Assembly (NCBI GenBank): GCA_023957835.1
Contig: JAMLGP010000001.1
Coordinates: forward strand, 241,575 to 305,574
Direction of reading: 5' to 3'
From: Homoserinimonas sp.
GTDB taxonomy: Bacteria > Actinomycetota > Actinomycetes > Actinomycetales > Microbacteriaceae
Length of the DNA stretch: 64,000 nt
Part shown: piece after piece, positions 26,394 to 34,428 of the stretch
Numbering within the stretch: the stretch's first letter is position 1
Layout of the letters: every line of letters starts with the position of its first letter
The notes under the pieces: generated by a model
The model's database searches: none
The model's input: the letters and a program-made list of their open reading frames with translations, nothing else
Told to the model about the DNA's origin: nothing
Program-made: the position numbers and the translations under genes

Positions 26394-27721
26394 TGGGCGC
26401 CTGCTCCTTGAACTTCCTCGATGTATGACTTGATGGTGGGCATGCCGTTGAGCCGATCGCGGAAGAAGGTATTGACCACGTTGATCACCTGGGCACGGGC
26501 AGCTTCAACTTCGGATTCTCGCTCGGTGCCTTCTTTCTGATTTTCCAGAGTGGTCCTAAGCCGAAGCAGAGACTTTACGATCTCGGTTTCTTCGTCGCCT
26601 TCGAGGGCTTTGATGACTTCGAGGATCAGAGCGTCCGCCTGGTTCTGGACATCCTCGATCGGAATGGATGAACCGGCCCCGGTCGCATTGTCCAGAGTCG
26701 TGATGAGCGACCAGACCTGGTAGAGGATCGTCGTCGGCTCGTCGAAAAGTTCCCTGATGTAGGCGGCCTCGAGATGCTGACCGGAAAGCCGGAAAACGTT
26801 ATACATCCGCTTTGCGGCTTTGCCGTAATTCAGGTGGTGGGTTAGGTACTTTCGAACTTCTCCCTGAAGCCGCTCTACGTATTCATCGAGCGCGTCGGAG
26901 GAAACGTGCTTGGCGATTTTGGTAAACATTGGCACGTCTTCGGCGTCCAGGTAAACCTCCTGGAAGAAGGCGTCGAGGTAACCATCGAGCGAAACGATCT
27001 CGCCATCCGGAGACTCCCAGGTGACGTCGATCACGTTGCTTGCATTGGCCAGCTGGCCGCGCTCGGGATCGCTCACAACCCAGTCGAGTTTGCACCAGCC
27101 GGGGTCCTGCGCTGCTTCATCCCAGGTGAAGGTAACCCTGCCATCCGGGCCGTCAAGTTCGAGGGAGCCGGCCTGAACCTCTTCAGGTGTCCAGCTCACC
27201 GGAGAGCCCTTGGACACCGGCTTTCCATTGTGCGCTCCATCGAAGGGGTAGCTGCCGAGCTTTGCTTCGAGGAACTGGAAGGTCGGCCCCTGCAGGTGGC
27301 CGAGGGCAGTCTCGCGCATGAGCCTGGCCATAGTCGCGGATGCCTCTTCGCGAGTCGGAGCCTTGATGTTCAGCCTTTGAAAATAGTCGCAATCGCCCGG
27401 GTAGCTCTGAATCTTGGACTGTGCGGCTGAGCCCGAAATGGCCAGAGCGCTCTCCACATTCGGATCATCGCTTGTGACCTCGACAATCTTGCCGATCTTT
27501 CTGAACCGCTCGAGCTCACTCGGACTGAAATCGAGCATGGCTACCCGGGCGCCGAATGCACCGCTGTTCGCGTCTACAACGATTTCCGAAGAAGATGAGT
27601 CGTCGGAAATGGACTTGAGCCAGCGCCTCGCGTCCTCTTCCTTGATTTCGAATCCGAAACGCTTTGCGGATTCAGCAATCCTGCGAACATCGTCCTGATT
27701 GTCTTCTTCGGTGGCGTTCAT
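26390..27721 (-). CDS. Unknown protein with a nucleotidyltransferase-like motif, coupled to xseA
   Basis: A 443-residue, acidic, soluble protein that I do not recognise as a named family. A segment fits the nucleotidyltransferase-fold signature hG[GS]x(n)DhDh: ISGS at 95-98, then eleven residues, then DCDY at 110-113 (Asp110, Asp112), followed by FQRLNI. A later KLDWVV (Asp213) could be the third catalytic carboxylate. The C-terminal half is helical, with AAKRMYNVFRLSG and ELFDEPTTILYQ blocks. It overlaps xseA by four bases and lies 17 bases after a DnaQ-type exonuclease gene, so it sits in a nucleic-acid operon. Known: the motif of the fold. Seen: the residues. Inferred: polymerase-like or nucleotide-transfer activity, unproven. 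Confidence 0.7.
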   Translation of the reverse strand: MNATEEDNQDDVRRIAESAKRFGFEIKEEDARRWLKSISDDSSSSEIVVDANSGAFGARVAMLDFSPSELERFRKIGKIVEVTSDDPNVESALAISGSAAQSKIQSYPGDCDYFQRLNIKAPTREEASATMARLMRETALGHLQGPTFQFLEAKLGSYPFDGAHNGKPVSKGSPVSWTPEEVQAGSLELDGPDGRVTFTWDEAAQDPGWCKLDWVVSDPERGQLANASNVIDVTWESPDGEIVSLDGYLDAFFQEVYLDAEDVPMFTKIAKHVSSDALDEYVERLQGEVRKYLTHHLNYGKAAKRMYNVFRLSGQHLEAAYIRELFDEPTTILYQVWSLITTLDNATGAGSSIPIEDVQNQADALILEVIKALEGDEETEIVKSLLRLRTTLENQKEGTERESEVEAARAQVINVVNTFFRDRLNGMPTIKSYIEEVQGAGAH

Positions 27722-27738
27722 GGTTCACCTTCCCGTTG

Positions 27739-28371
27739 CTATTGATTCAGTCTCGAATCAGTTCTGCTCGCGCGGTCGGAGTGATCTTCCAGCATCTTCG
27801 AGAAGAGCACGGCCTGATCCACAGCGTCTCTCATGGCGTTATGACTCAAGTTGTGGCTTTCGAGGTATTTCTCCGCAAGATACCGCATGCCGGTACCCCA
27901 CCACGAGCCCCCATCTTTTCCGAGGTACACGGATTTGATGTCGATTGCTGAATGTCCGAACGGATTCCTGCCCAGATAACGCCAGAAATAGTCGCAAACG
28001 AACATCCAGTCGAAGGCCGCATTGAAACCGAGGAAAACCGGAATCGCGCCCTCCGGGGTAACCTCGTAGATCCACTTCTCGAATTGCGCCATTGCCTCCT
28101 CAGGCTCAAGTCCGGTCTCGGCGAGCTCCGCCATGCTGAGCCCGGAGACTCGAAGTGATTCTTCGGTAGAGGCTGTGCTTGTCGGCTTCAGCTCTGCGTA
28201 GAAGTTGCGTGAAGTGTCATTCAGAGCGCAAGCCCCGATAGACAGCAGCGCGTAGGTGCCCGGATTGGGGCCGGCTGTTTCCACATCGACGCTGATCAGG
28301 AACTCTTCTGAAACCGCCTGCTTCAACTCCCAGTCATCCGGATGTTGTGCGCCCTGCTTTTGCTCTGGCAT
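27739..28371 (-). CDS. DnaQ-like 3'-5' exonuclease (DEDDh)
   Basis: A 210-residue DEDDh exonuclease. All five catalytic residues are visible: Asp29 and Glu31 in ISVDVETAG, Asp121 in FNAAFDWMF, and His177 and Asp182 in SHNAMRDAVDQA. It is a lone exonuclease domain, not linked to a polymerase, and could act on RNA or DNA 3' ends. I start it at ATG 28371; the longer frame to 28623 runs into the opposite gene. It is the first gene of the operon leading to the nucleotidyltransferase-like gene, xseA and xseB, so RNA or DNA end processing is a shared theme. Confidence 0.85.
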   Translation of the reverse strand: MPEQKQGAQHPDDWELKQAVSEEFLISVDVETAGPNPGTYALLSIGACALNDTSRNFYAELKPTSTASTEESLRVSGLSMAELAETGLEPEEAMAQFEKWIYEVTPEGAIPVFLGFNAAFDWMFVCDYFWRYLGRNPFGHSAIDIKSVYLGKDGGSWWGTGMRYLAEKYLESHNLSHNAMRDAVDQAVLFSKMLEDHSDRASRTDSRLNQ

Positions 28372-28451
28372 CTGACTCCCGTTCTCCAGTTTAGAGATTA
28401 CGTGATTATCTCGAACGGGTTCACCTAACCGGCTCGAATAGACTCGCAGGC

Positions 28452-29045
28452 ATGGGCCAGTCGAGTCGTGAAGAAGAGGGCGGGGTCGCTCGCGACTCTG
28501 CTGAGCGGCCCGAGTTTGGCGAGTATGCCACTCCGGAAGAGCAGGCAGCGGCGATCGCCCGATGGAATCCGAATCCGAAACCGAAACCCGCTGCCGATCC
28601 TGTGATGCCGACTCGGCCAGCATCCGTGCAGGGAGTTCCCGGGGCGAAGCCGCAACCGACGAGAGCTTCGGTTTCAGCCGCTTCCTGGAACAGAATGATC
28701 ACGATTTTTCTGGTCGCGGTCGGCTTGATGTTTCTGGTTTCCGGGATCAGCGGATACCTGAATCTGAGCAACTCGATTGATTCGCTTTACAGCCAAATGG
28801 GAATAGGCGAATACAAGACTACTGACCTGACCGCGCCAATCGGCATTGCGATTATTGTCGCACAGTCGATCATCTGGCTGGTGACTGCTGGCTGGTCCTA
28901 CTCGAGACTTACTCGCGGCCGCAGCTCGTGGTGGGTCCCGATTGTCGGTGCCGCAGCGACTTTCGTGGCCTCGGCCGTGGCTCTCGGGATTTTGCTCAAT
29001 GCGGATCCCGCGTTTCAAGCCTATGTACTAAGCCGCGGAGTCTAG
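28452..29045 (+). CDS. Four-helix membrane protein, DUF6264-like
   Basis: A 197-residue protein with a disordered, proline-rich cytoplasmic N-terminus (about 1-75; RPEFGEYATPEEQAAAIARW, NPNPKPKP) and about three to four membrane helices in the rest (MITIFLVAVGLMFLVSGISGYL, PIGIAIIVAQSIIWLVTAGW, VPIVGAAATFVASAVALGILL). The EYATPEEQ motif followed by a Pro-rich stretch is typical of small membrane proteins of Microbacteriaceae that I associate with DUF6264. The function is unknown. It stands alone between two convergent or divergent units. Confidence 0.75.
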   Translation: MGQSSREEEGGVARDSAERPEFGEYATPEEQAAAIARWNPNPKPKPAADPVMPTRPASVQGVPGAKPQPTRASVSAASWNRMITIFLVAVGLMFLVSGISGYLNLSNSIDSLYSQMGIGEYKTTDLTAPIGIAIIVAQSIIWLVTAGWSYSRLTRGRSSWWVPIVGAAATFVASAVALGILLNADPAFQAYVLSRGV

Positions 29046-29072
29046 AGACTTTCGATTCCGCCTTGCTCAGCT

Positions 29073-30104
29073 TCAGCCGGCAGAGATCGACTGCCCGGCC
29101 GAGCCAAGCTGCTGCGTCGACTGAACAACTCTCGCTGCCATCGCCGCCTCTGCGACCTTGCCCCAGGCTCTCGGGTCATACTGCTTCTTGATCCCAACGC
29201 CGCCATCGACCTTGATGACCCCGTCGTAGTTCTTGAGCATGTAGTCGGCGATCGGCCGAGTGAAGGCGTACTGGGTGTCGGTGTCGACGTTCATCTTGAC
29301 GACGCCGTTGCGCACGGCGGTCGCGATTTCTTCATCACTCGAACCGGATCCGCCGTGGAAAACGAGGTCGAGCGGGTTGGGCCCGGTGCCGAACTTCTTC
29401 GCGATCCCGGCCTGAATCTCGGCGAGCAGTTCGGGGCGGAGTTTGACGTTTCCAGGTGCATAGACGCCGTGAACGTTGCCAAAGGTCAGTGCTGCAATGT
29501 AACGCCCGTTCTCGCCGAGACCGAGCGCTTCAACAGTCTGGATGCCGTCTTCGACGGTCGTGTACAGGTGTTCGTTGATCTCGTGGCTGACTCCGTCTTC
29601 TTCGCCGCCGACCACTCCAATCTCCACCTCGAGGATCGAATTAATGTTTTTCATTTTCGGAAGCAGGGTCTTTGCGATCTCAAGATTCTCCTTGAGGGTC
29701 ACGGCAGAGCCATCCCACATGTGCGACTGGAACAGCGGCTCGCCGCCTGCGCGAATCTCCTCTTCCGAGGCGGCAATGAGCGGCATTACGAAACCTTCGA
29801 GGGCGTCCTTGGGGCAGTGGTCGGTGTGCAGGGCAATCGTGACCGGGTAGCTCTTTGCCACCTCTTTGGCGTAGCGTGCGAAAGCGATCGCTCCCCTTGC
29901 CCTGGCTTTCACGCTCGGACCGGCCAGATAGTCCGCCCCGCCGGTGGATACCTGAACGATGCCGTCAGATCCGGCTTCTGCAAAGCCCTGCAGAGCGGCG
30001 TTTAGCGTCTGGGAAGAAGAGACGTTAATTGCAGGGAAGGCGAAGCCGCTCTTCTTAGCCTTGTTGAACATTTCCGCGTACTGATCGGGGGTTGCGATGG
30101 GCAT
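29073..30104 (-). CDS. fba: Fructose-bisphosphate aldolase, class II
   Basis: Zinc-dependent glycolytic and gluconeogenic aldolase of 343 residues. Zinc and active-site motifs are visible: ALHTDHCPKDALEG near 107, the EVEIGVVGGEEDGV loop, FGNVHGVY, VFHGGSGSSDEEI, and KMNVDTDTQYAFTRP near 273. Start ATG 30104 has AAGGAG six bases upstream. It is divergent from glpX, so the enzymes that make and break fructose 1,6-bisphosphate share one intergenic region (30105-30271), which holds inverted repeats and may coordinate them. Confidence 0.97.
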   Translation of the reverse strand: MPIATPDQYAEMFNKAKKSGFAFPAINVSSSQTLNAALQGFAEAGSDGIVQVSTGGADYLAGPSVKARARGAIAFARYAKEVAKSYPVTIALHTDHCPKDALEGFVMPLIAASEEEIRAGGEPLFQSHMWDGSAVTLKENLEIAKTLLPKMKNINSILEVEIGVVGGEEDGVSHEINEHLYTTVEDGIQTVEALGLGENGRYIAALTFGNVHGVYAPGNVKLRPELLAEIQAGIAKKFGTGPNPLDLVFHGGSGSSDEEIATAVRNGVVKMNVDTDTQYAFTRPIADYMLKNYDGVIKVDGGVGIKKQYDPRAWGKVAEAAMAARVVQSTQQLGSAGQSISAG

Positions 30105-30146
30105 TTTTGCTCCTTGCGACTTGGCTACGGGTCGAGTCTATTGGCT

Positions 30147-30168
30147 GGGCCGGCTCAGCATCCGGCCC
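30147..30168. promoter_or_regulatory. Inverted repeat between fba and glpX
   Basis: GGGCCGG (30147-30153) and CCGGCCC (30162-30168) form a 7-base inverted repeat with an 8-base loop in the fba-glpX divergent region. A second one, GAGGA-GTGT-TCCTC (30243-30256), lies just before glpX. Either could be an operator or an mRNA hairpin in the fba leader. No regulator is identified. Confidence 0.4.
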
Positions 30169-30271
30169 GATCGCGGAATCAATCCGGGACCGTTCATTTC
30201 CATTAAGAAGGGCGGAACTTTCTGGACCCTGGGAGGTTCTGCGAGGAGTGTTCCTCAATATCGTTTAAGGC

Positions 30272-31258
30272 GTGAACACCGATACCGCCCCCCTCATGCT
30301 TCAGCCCGACCGCAACCTCGCAATGGAGCTCGTGCGAGCTACCGAAGCGGCAGCGATCCGCGCCTGGCCGTTCATCGGCCGGGGCGACAAGAACGCGGCA
30401 GACGGAGCGGCCGTAGACGCCATGCGAAAGTTCCTCGGCACGGTCAACTTCGACGGAGTGATCGTCATCGGCGAGGGGGAAAAGGACAAGGCTCCGATGC
30501 TGTTCAACGGCGAGCACGTCGGCAACGGGCGCGGGCCGGCCTGCGATATCGCAGTCGATCCGATCGACGGCACTTCTCTCACTGCCGCAGGCCGGCAGAA
30601 CGCGATCTCGGTAATCGCGGTTTCTGACCGCGGCAGCATGCTCGATGCCTCCTCGGTGTTCTACATGGACAAGATCGTCGCGGGTCCGGAAGGCCACGGT
30701 GTACTCGACCTTGACCGGCCAATCGGGGACAACATCCGTGCTCTTGCGAAGGCGAAGAACAAGCCGGTTGGAGAGATGACGGTGGCAGTGCTCGACCGGC
30801 CGAGGCACGCGAAGCTCATCGAGGAGATCAGGGCGACCGGGGCCGGAACCCGGCTCATGCTCGACGGGGATGTCGCAGGCGGCATCAACGCTGCCCGCTA
30901 CGAGACCCGAATCGATCTTTGCGCGGGAATCGGCGGCAGCCCGGAAGGCATTACTACCGCTTGCGCAATCAAGGCTCTCGGCGGGTTCATGCAGGCCAGA
31001 CTTGCCCCCGGCACCGATCTCGAGCGAGACCGGGCAGCGGATGCCGGACTTGATCTTGACAAGATCATGACAGTCGAAGACATGGTCAAAGGGGACAACA
31101 CCTTCTTTGTTGCAACCGGGGTTACTGACGGCGGACTGGTTGACGGGGTCCGCAGGAAGGGGCCGATCATCCGCACGGAGAGCATCGTGCTTCGCTCACG
31201 CTCAGGCACGATTCGCCGGGTAGTGGCTGAGCACCTCATCGAGAAGTGGCTCGACTAA
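30272..31258 (+). CDS. glpX: Fructose-1,6-bisphosphatase, class II
   Basis: Gluconeogenic phosphatase of the GlpX type, the form found in most actinobacteria; 328 residues. Metal-binding motifs: [11 protein letters not shown] near 68-78, and [13 protein letters not shown] near 90-102, the lithium-sensitive phosphatase signature. Start GTG 30272 lies seven bases after a TATCGT hexamer (30259-30264), so it may be leaderless. ATG 30296 ([12 protein letters not shown]) is an in-frame alternative nearer the family N-terminus. It is divergent from fba and converges on rmuC across a large hairpin. Confidence 0.96.
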   Translation: MNTDTAPLMLQPDRNLAMELVRATEAAAIRAWPFIGRGDKNAADGAAVDAMRKFLGTVNFDGVIVIGEGEKDKAPMLFNGEHVGNGRGPACDIAVDPIDGTSLTAAGRQNAISVIAVSDRGSMLDASSVFYMDKIVAGPEGHGVLDLDRPIGDNIRALAKAKNKPVGEMTVAVLDRPRHAKLIEEIRATGAGTRLMLDGDVAGGINAARYETRIDLCAGIGGSPEGITTACAIKALGGFMQARLAPGTDLERDRAADAGLDLDKIMTVEDMVKGDNTFFVATGVTDGGLVDGVRRKGPIIRTESIVLRSRSGTIRRVVAEHLIEKWLD

Positions 31259-31270
31259 AGCGAGAGCCCC

Positions 31271-31327
31271 TGAGGTGTCAGTAGTTGCTCCTTGTGGTGA
31301 GGTGGAGGAGCAGTTACTGACACCTCA
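31271..31327. terminator. Large imperfect hairpin between glpX and rmuC
   Basis: Arms at 31271-31292 and 31306-31327 are reverse complements over 22 bases with only two internal mismatches; the outer 13 bases (TGAGGTGTCAGTA/TACTGACACCTCA) pair perfectly, and the loop has 13 bases. It fills the 73-base gap between two convergent genes, so a bidirectional terminator is the simplest reading. It lacks T tracts on both sides and is unusually long, so a remnant of a small inverted-repeat element is also possible. Confidence 0.65.
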
Positions 31328-31331
31328 CGGG

Positions 31332-32630
31332 TTACGACGTGGAGTTGGGATCCGTCGTCAGCTCGAATGCGGTGAGTTCGCGCGGCGACTCCTCGATTCC
31401 GGGAATCGCGCCAAGTACTTTCGACTCGTCCAGAGCACTGAGCTTGCGGGCGCTTGGAAGCACCTGCCGCTCCAGCGAGCCGACGAAAGTGTTGTAGTCC
31501 TTTACGCTGCGTTCGATCGATCGACCGAGCTTCTCGACGTGATCGGAGAGCTTCGAGAGTCTGCCGTAGAGTTCCTTGCTCAAGTCGAAGAGCAGCTTGG
31601 CGTCTTCAGTGAGCACATTCTGCTGCCAGGAGAAGGCAACAGTCTTGAGCACCGACCACAGGGTCACCGGAGAGGCAAGTGCCACCCGCTTTCCAAATGC
31701 GTAATCCATGATGGCCGGATCGGCTTCCATGGCGCTTGAGACTAGAGACTCGCTCGGAATGAACGCAATCACGAGTTCGGGAGAGGCATCCAGCCCGGCG
31801 TAGTACTCCTTGCCGGCGAGAGTATCGATGTGAGAACGAAGCGCCTTGACGTGCTCCTTCATCAGCCGCTCGCGCTTGGCCCCCTCTTCTCCGGCCGCGG
31901 TGACCGGGATGCCGCTGGCCTCAAGGTAGGAACTGAAAGGAACCTTGGCGTCTACCGCAATGTTCTTGCCGCCCGGCAAGTGGACGACCATGTCGGGGCG
32001 CCCGGCTCCGGCATCCGAATTAATGCTCGACTGCACGTCGAAGTCGACTCGCTCAATCAGCCCTGCTGCCTGAACGACATTGCGCAACTGAGTTTCGCCC
32101 CACACTCCGCGAGTGCTGTTGCTCTTGAGCGCCGCAGCAAGGGACTCTGCGGTGCTGCGCAGTCGCTCCTCGGATGCCGCGGCGGCTTTGAGCTGTTCAC
32201 TCAGCTGGCCGTGCTGCTCGCGCCGCTGGGTCTCTAGTTCGGAAACCTTGGACTGCATGCTGCGCAGATTCTCCTGCACCGGGGTGAGCATCTGCAGCAC
32301 CTTGCTCTCGGCGCGATCCCGCTCCTTCTGTGCCTCCTGCTCCGCCCTCTGCCGATCGATCAGGTCCCTTTGCTGTTCCTGCAACCCGCCCACCTGTTCG
32401 CGCAGAGCAAGGGCGGTAGCCTGCACCGAAGCCAGTTCCGCTGCGAGAGCAGCCTGCGCCGCCTGCTCGCTGGCTCTCATTTCTGCAAGCTGAGCCTCGT
32501 GCCTGGCCTGCAGCACCTTCGGATCAGCGCTGCCGGAAGTAGAGCGAAGCCGCTCGATCAGCCAGCCGATGAGCGCGCCGATGAGCAGGCCAGCGCCCGC
32601 GCCGATCAAAAGGAAGTAAATCGGTTCCAT
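31332..32630 (-). CDS. rmuC: RmuC-family DNA recombination protein
   Basis: A 432-residue protein with an N-terminal membrane helix (about 4-24, YFLLIGAGAGLLIGALIGWLI), a long coiled coil (about 35-170, rich in Ala, Gln and Glu) and a PD-(D/E)XK nuclease-like RmuC domain (about 175-400). The RmuC core is seen in STRGVWGETQLRNVVQAAGL, RPDMVVHLPGGKNIAVDAKVPFSSY and FIPSESLVSSA. RmuC limits inversion and recombination at repeats in E. coli; biochemical details are unclear. DAKVP holds the probable catalytic Asp and Lys. It is followed downstream by the large hairpin at 31271-31327. Confidence 0.92.
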   Translation of the reverse strand: MEPIYFLLIGAGAGLLIGALIGWLIERLRSTSGSADPKVLQARHEAQLAEMRASEQAAQAALAAELASVQATALALREQVGGLQEQQRDLIDRQRAEQEAQKERDRAESKVLQMLTPVQENLRSMQSKVSELETQRREQHGQLSEQLKAAAASEERLRSTAESLAAALKSNSTRGVWGETQLRNVVQAAGLIERVDFDVQSSINSDAGAGRPDMVVHLPGGKNIAVDAKVPFSSYLEASGIPVTAAGEEGAKRERLMKEHVKALRSHIDTLAGKEYYAGLDASPELVIAFIPSESLVSSAMEADPAIMDYAFGKRVALASPVTLWSVLKTVAFSWQQNVLTEDAKLLFDLSKELYGRLSKLSDHVEKLGRSIERSVKDYNTFVGSLERQVLPSARKLSALDESKVLGAIPGIEESPRELTAFELTTDPNSTS

Positions 32631-32702
32631 TTCTCAAGTCTCCCAGCAACCTCGGACAGAGCCCTCAGGCAAGAAGTACTGCAGCCACCGCTTCGCGAGG
32701 TT

Positions 32703-33320
32703 CTAGTTGAGGGCCATGCTCCGATAGGTCTCGTTCTCGGCCGCTTTGGCCTTGCTGCCGATCGTCCGCACCCTCTGACTCGTGATCTGCGCGAGGTGCT
32801 CGAGATCTTCCGCATCGTGGCGCCTTGCAGCGTGAGCGACGATAGCCGCGCAGGCGCGGGCATCGGCGAGAGCATTGTGGTGCTCGAAGTCCTCGAACCC
32901 GGCCGCCATCGCCGCAACCGGCAGTCGATAGGAATCGAGGTGGTAGGTGCGTCTGGCAACCAGCAGGCTGCAAATGTAGCTGAAGTCTGGGCAGTCAACG
33001 TGGCTGGCTTCGCAGGCGGCCGCAATGACCCCCATGTCGAATCCGGCGTTGTGGGCAACAAGCACGTCTTTGCCGACGAAGGCCGCGAGGTCGGGAAGCT
33101 GCTCGCTCCAGAGCGGGGCGTCCGCGACATCCGGAGCCATGATTCCGTGAATTCGGGTGTTCCATTCGCTGAACGAATCGAAGCCGAGCGGAGGGTGGAT
33201 GAGCCAGGAAGATTCATCGACGACCTTGCCGTCGCGCATTTTGACCAGCCCGACTGAGCAAGCGGAGGCGCTGTGGGAGTTGGCTGTCTCGAAGTCGATA
33301 GCTGTGAAATCCAATCCCAT
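32703..33320 (-). CDS. DnaQ-like 3'-5' exonuclease (DEDDh), second copy
   Basis: A 205-residue DEDDh exonuclease distinct from the one at 27739. Catalytic residues: Asp9 and Glu11 in AIDFETANS, Asp95 in AHNAGFDMGV, His147 and Asp152 in HHNALADARA. It resembles the stand-alone epsilon-like exonucleases of actinobacteria, with a usual length of about 200. I start it at ATG 33320 (MGLDFTAIDFE); the upstream frame to 33362 adds 14 unsupported residues. It is followed 72 bases later by rmuC on the same strand. Proofreading or repair trimming is the likely role. Confidence 0.88.
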   Translation of the reverse strand: MGLDFTAIDFETANSHSASACSVGLVKMRDGKVVDESSWLIHPPLGFDSFSEWNTRIHGIMAPDVADAPLWSEQLPDLAAFVGKDVLVAHNAGFDMGVIAAACEASHVDCPDFSYICSLLVARRTYHLDSYRLPVAAMAAGFEDFEHHNALADARACAAIVAHAARRHDAEDLEHLAQITSQRVRTIGSKAKAAENETYRSMALN

Positions 33321-33443
33321 TTTCGAATGCTCCCACGAACCGGCGACCTTTGGTCCCGCCACGCCACAACCTGAGAGAATCGCCGAAAATTTCTGAATGC
33401 CCGCGACCTAGAATTGAATCGGAATCATAAGGAGCGAGAGAAC

Positions 33444-34343
33444 TTGAGAGTTTCGACAGAAGTGGCGGATGCCCTGGCAGACGGCCGGCCGGTACTGGCT
33501 TTAGAGTCAACGATTTTCACCCACGGCCTGCCGAGGCCGCGAAACTTCGAGGTCGCGAGCGAAGCGGAAGAGGGTCTGCGGTCAGCCGGAGTTGTACCCG
33601 CGACGATAGGAGTCGTAGACGGCGAGCCGACGGTCGGAATGTCCTCGGACGAAATCAAGCGGCTATCCGAAGACGATTCGGTAGTGAAGGTCAGCCAGCG
33701 CGACCTGCCGATCGCAGCAGCGAAAAAGCTCAATGGCGGAACCACAGTGGCGGCTACCGCCTATCTCGCCCACTTCGCCGGGGTCAGGGTGTTTTCTACC
33801 GGCGGGCTCGGCGGGGTGCATCGCGGTGCCTCCGAGACCTTCGACGAGTCGGCCGACCTTGGAACTCTTGCGAAGGTGCCGATCGTAGTTGTCAGTGCCG
33901 GAGTCAAGTCGATTCTGGACATTCCGCTCACTCTCGAGCGACTCGAGACGCTCAACGTGCCGGTGGTGGGATTCAGGACCACCGACTATCCGGGCTTTTT
34001 CGTTTCCGACTCCGGATACGACATCGAATACCGGGTCGAGAGTGCCGAGGAAGTAGCCGCGATTGCCAAGCAGAGAGATGCCATGGGGCTGACCTCTACG
34101 GTGCTGGTCGCAAATCCGGTGGCGGCGGACAAGCAGCTCGACCCCGAGTTGCACGCGAAGGTGCTTGCGGAGGCGATCGAAGCATCCCACAAGGCGGGGA
34201 TTATCGGGAATGACACGACCCCGTTCCTGCTCGACTACATCCAGAGGGAAACCGGCGGAAAGAGCCTCGAAGTGAACATCGAGGTCTATCGCGGCAATGT
34301 CGCTCTCGGCGGGCAGATCGCAAAGGCGCTGCTAGCGAGTTAG
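33444..34343 (+). CDS. psuG: Pseudouridine-5'-phosphate glycosidase
   Basis: A 299-residue enzyme that reversibly splits pseudouridine 5'-phosphate to uracil and ribose 5-phosphate. Family blocks: ALESTIFTHGLPRP near 19-32 with the catalytic Glu, TTVAATAYLAHFAGVRVFSTGGLGGVHRG in parts near 100-128, SAGVKSILDIPLTLERLETLNVPVVGF in parts near 150-177, and GNDTTPFLL with the catalytic Asn. The start is TTG 33444 with AAGGAG nine bases upstream; it gives the normal family N-terminus. PsuG normally works with a PfkB-type kinase (PsuK), but none lies next to it here. Confidence 0.93.
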   Translation: MRVSTEVADALADGRPVLALESTIFTHGLPRPRNFEVASEAEEGLRSAGVVPATIGVVDGEPTVGMSSDEIKRLSEDDSVVKVSQRDLPIAAAKKLNGGTTVAATAYLAHFAGVRVFSTGGLGGVHRGASETFDESADLGTLAKVPIVVVSAGVKSILDIPLTLERLETLNVPVVGFRTTDYPGFFVSDSGYDIEYRVESAEEVAAIAKQRDAMGLTSTVLVANPVAADKQLDPELHAKVLAEAIEASHKAGIIGNDTTPFLLDYIQRETGGKSLEVNIEVYRGNVALGGQIAKALLAS

Positions 34344-34428
34344 AGAACTCGGGCACCGAAGGAATGCCGGCTGACGGCCGAATTGGGCTGGCGCGCTGCC
34401 GAAGGTTCAATAGGTACGCTTAACGACC

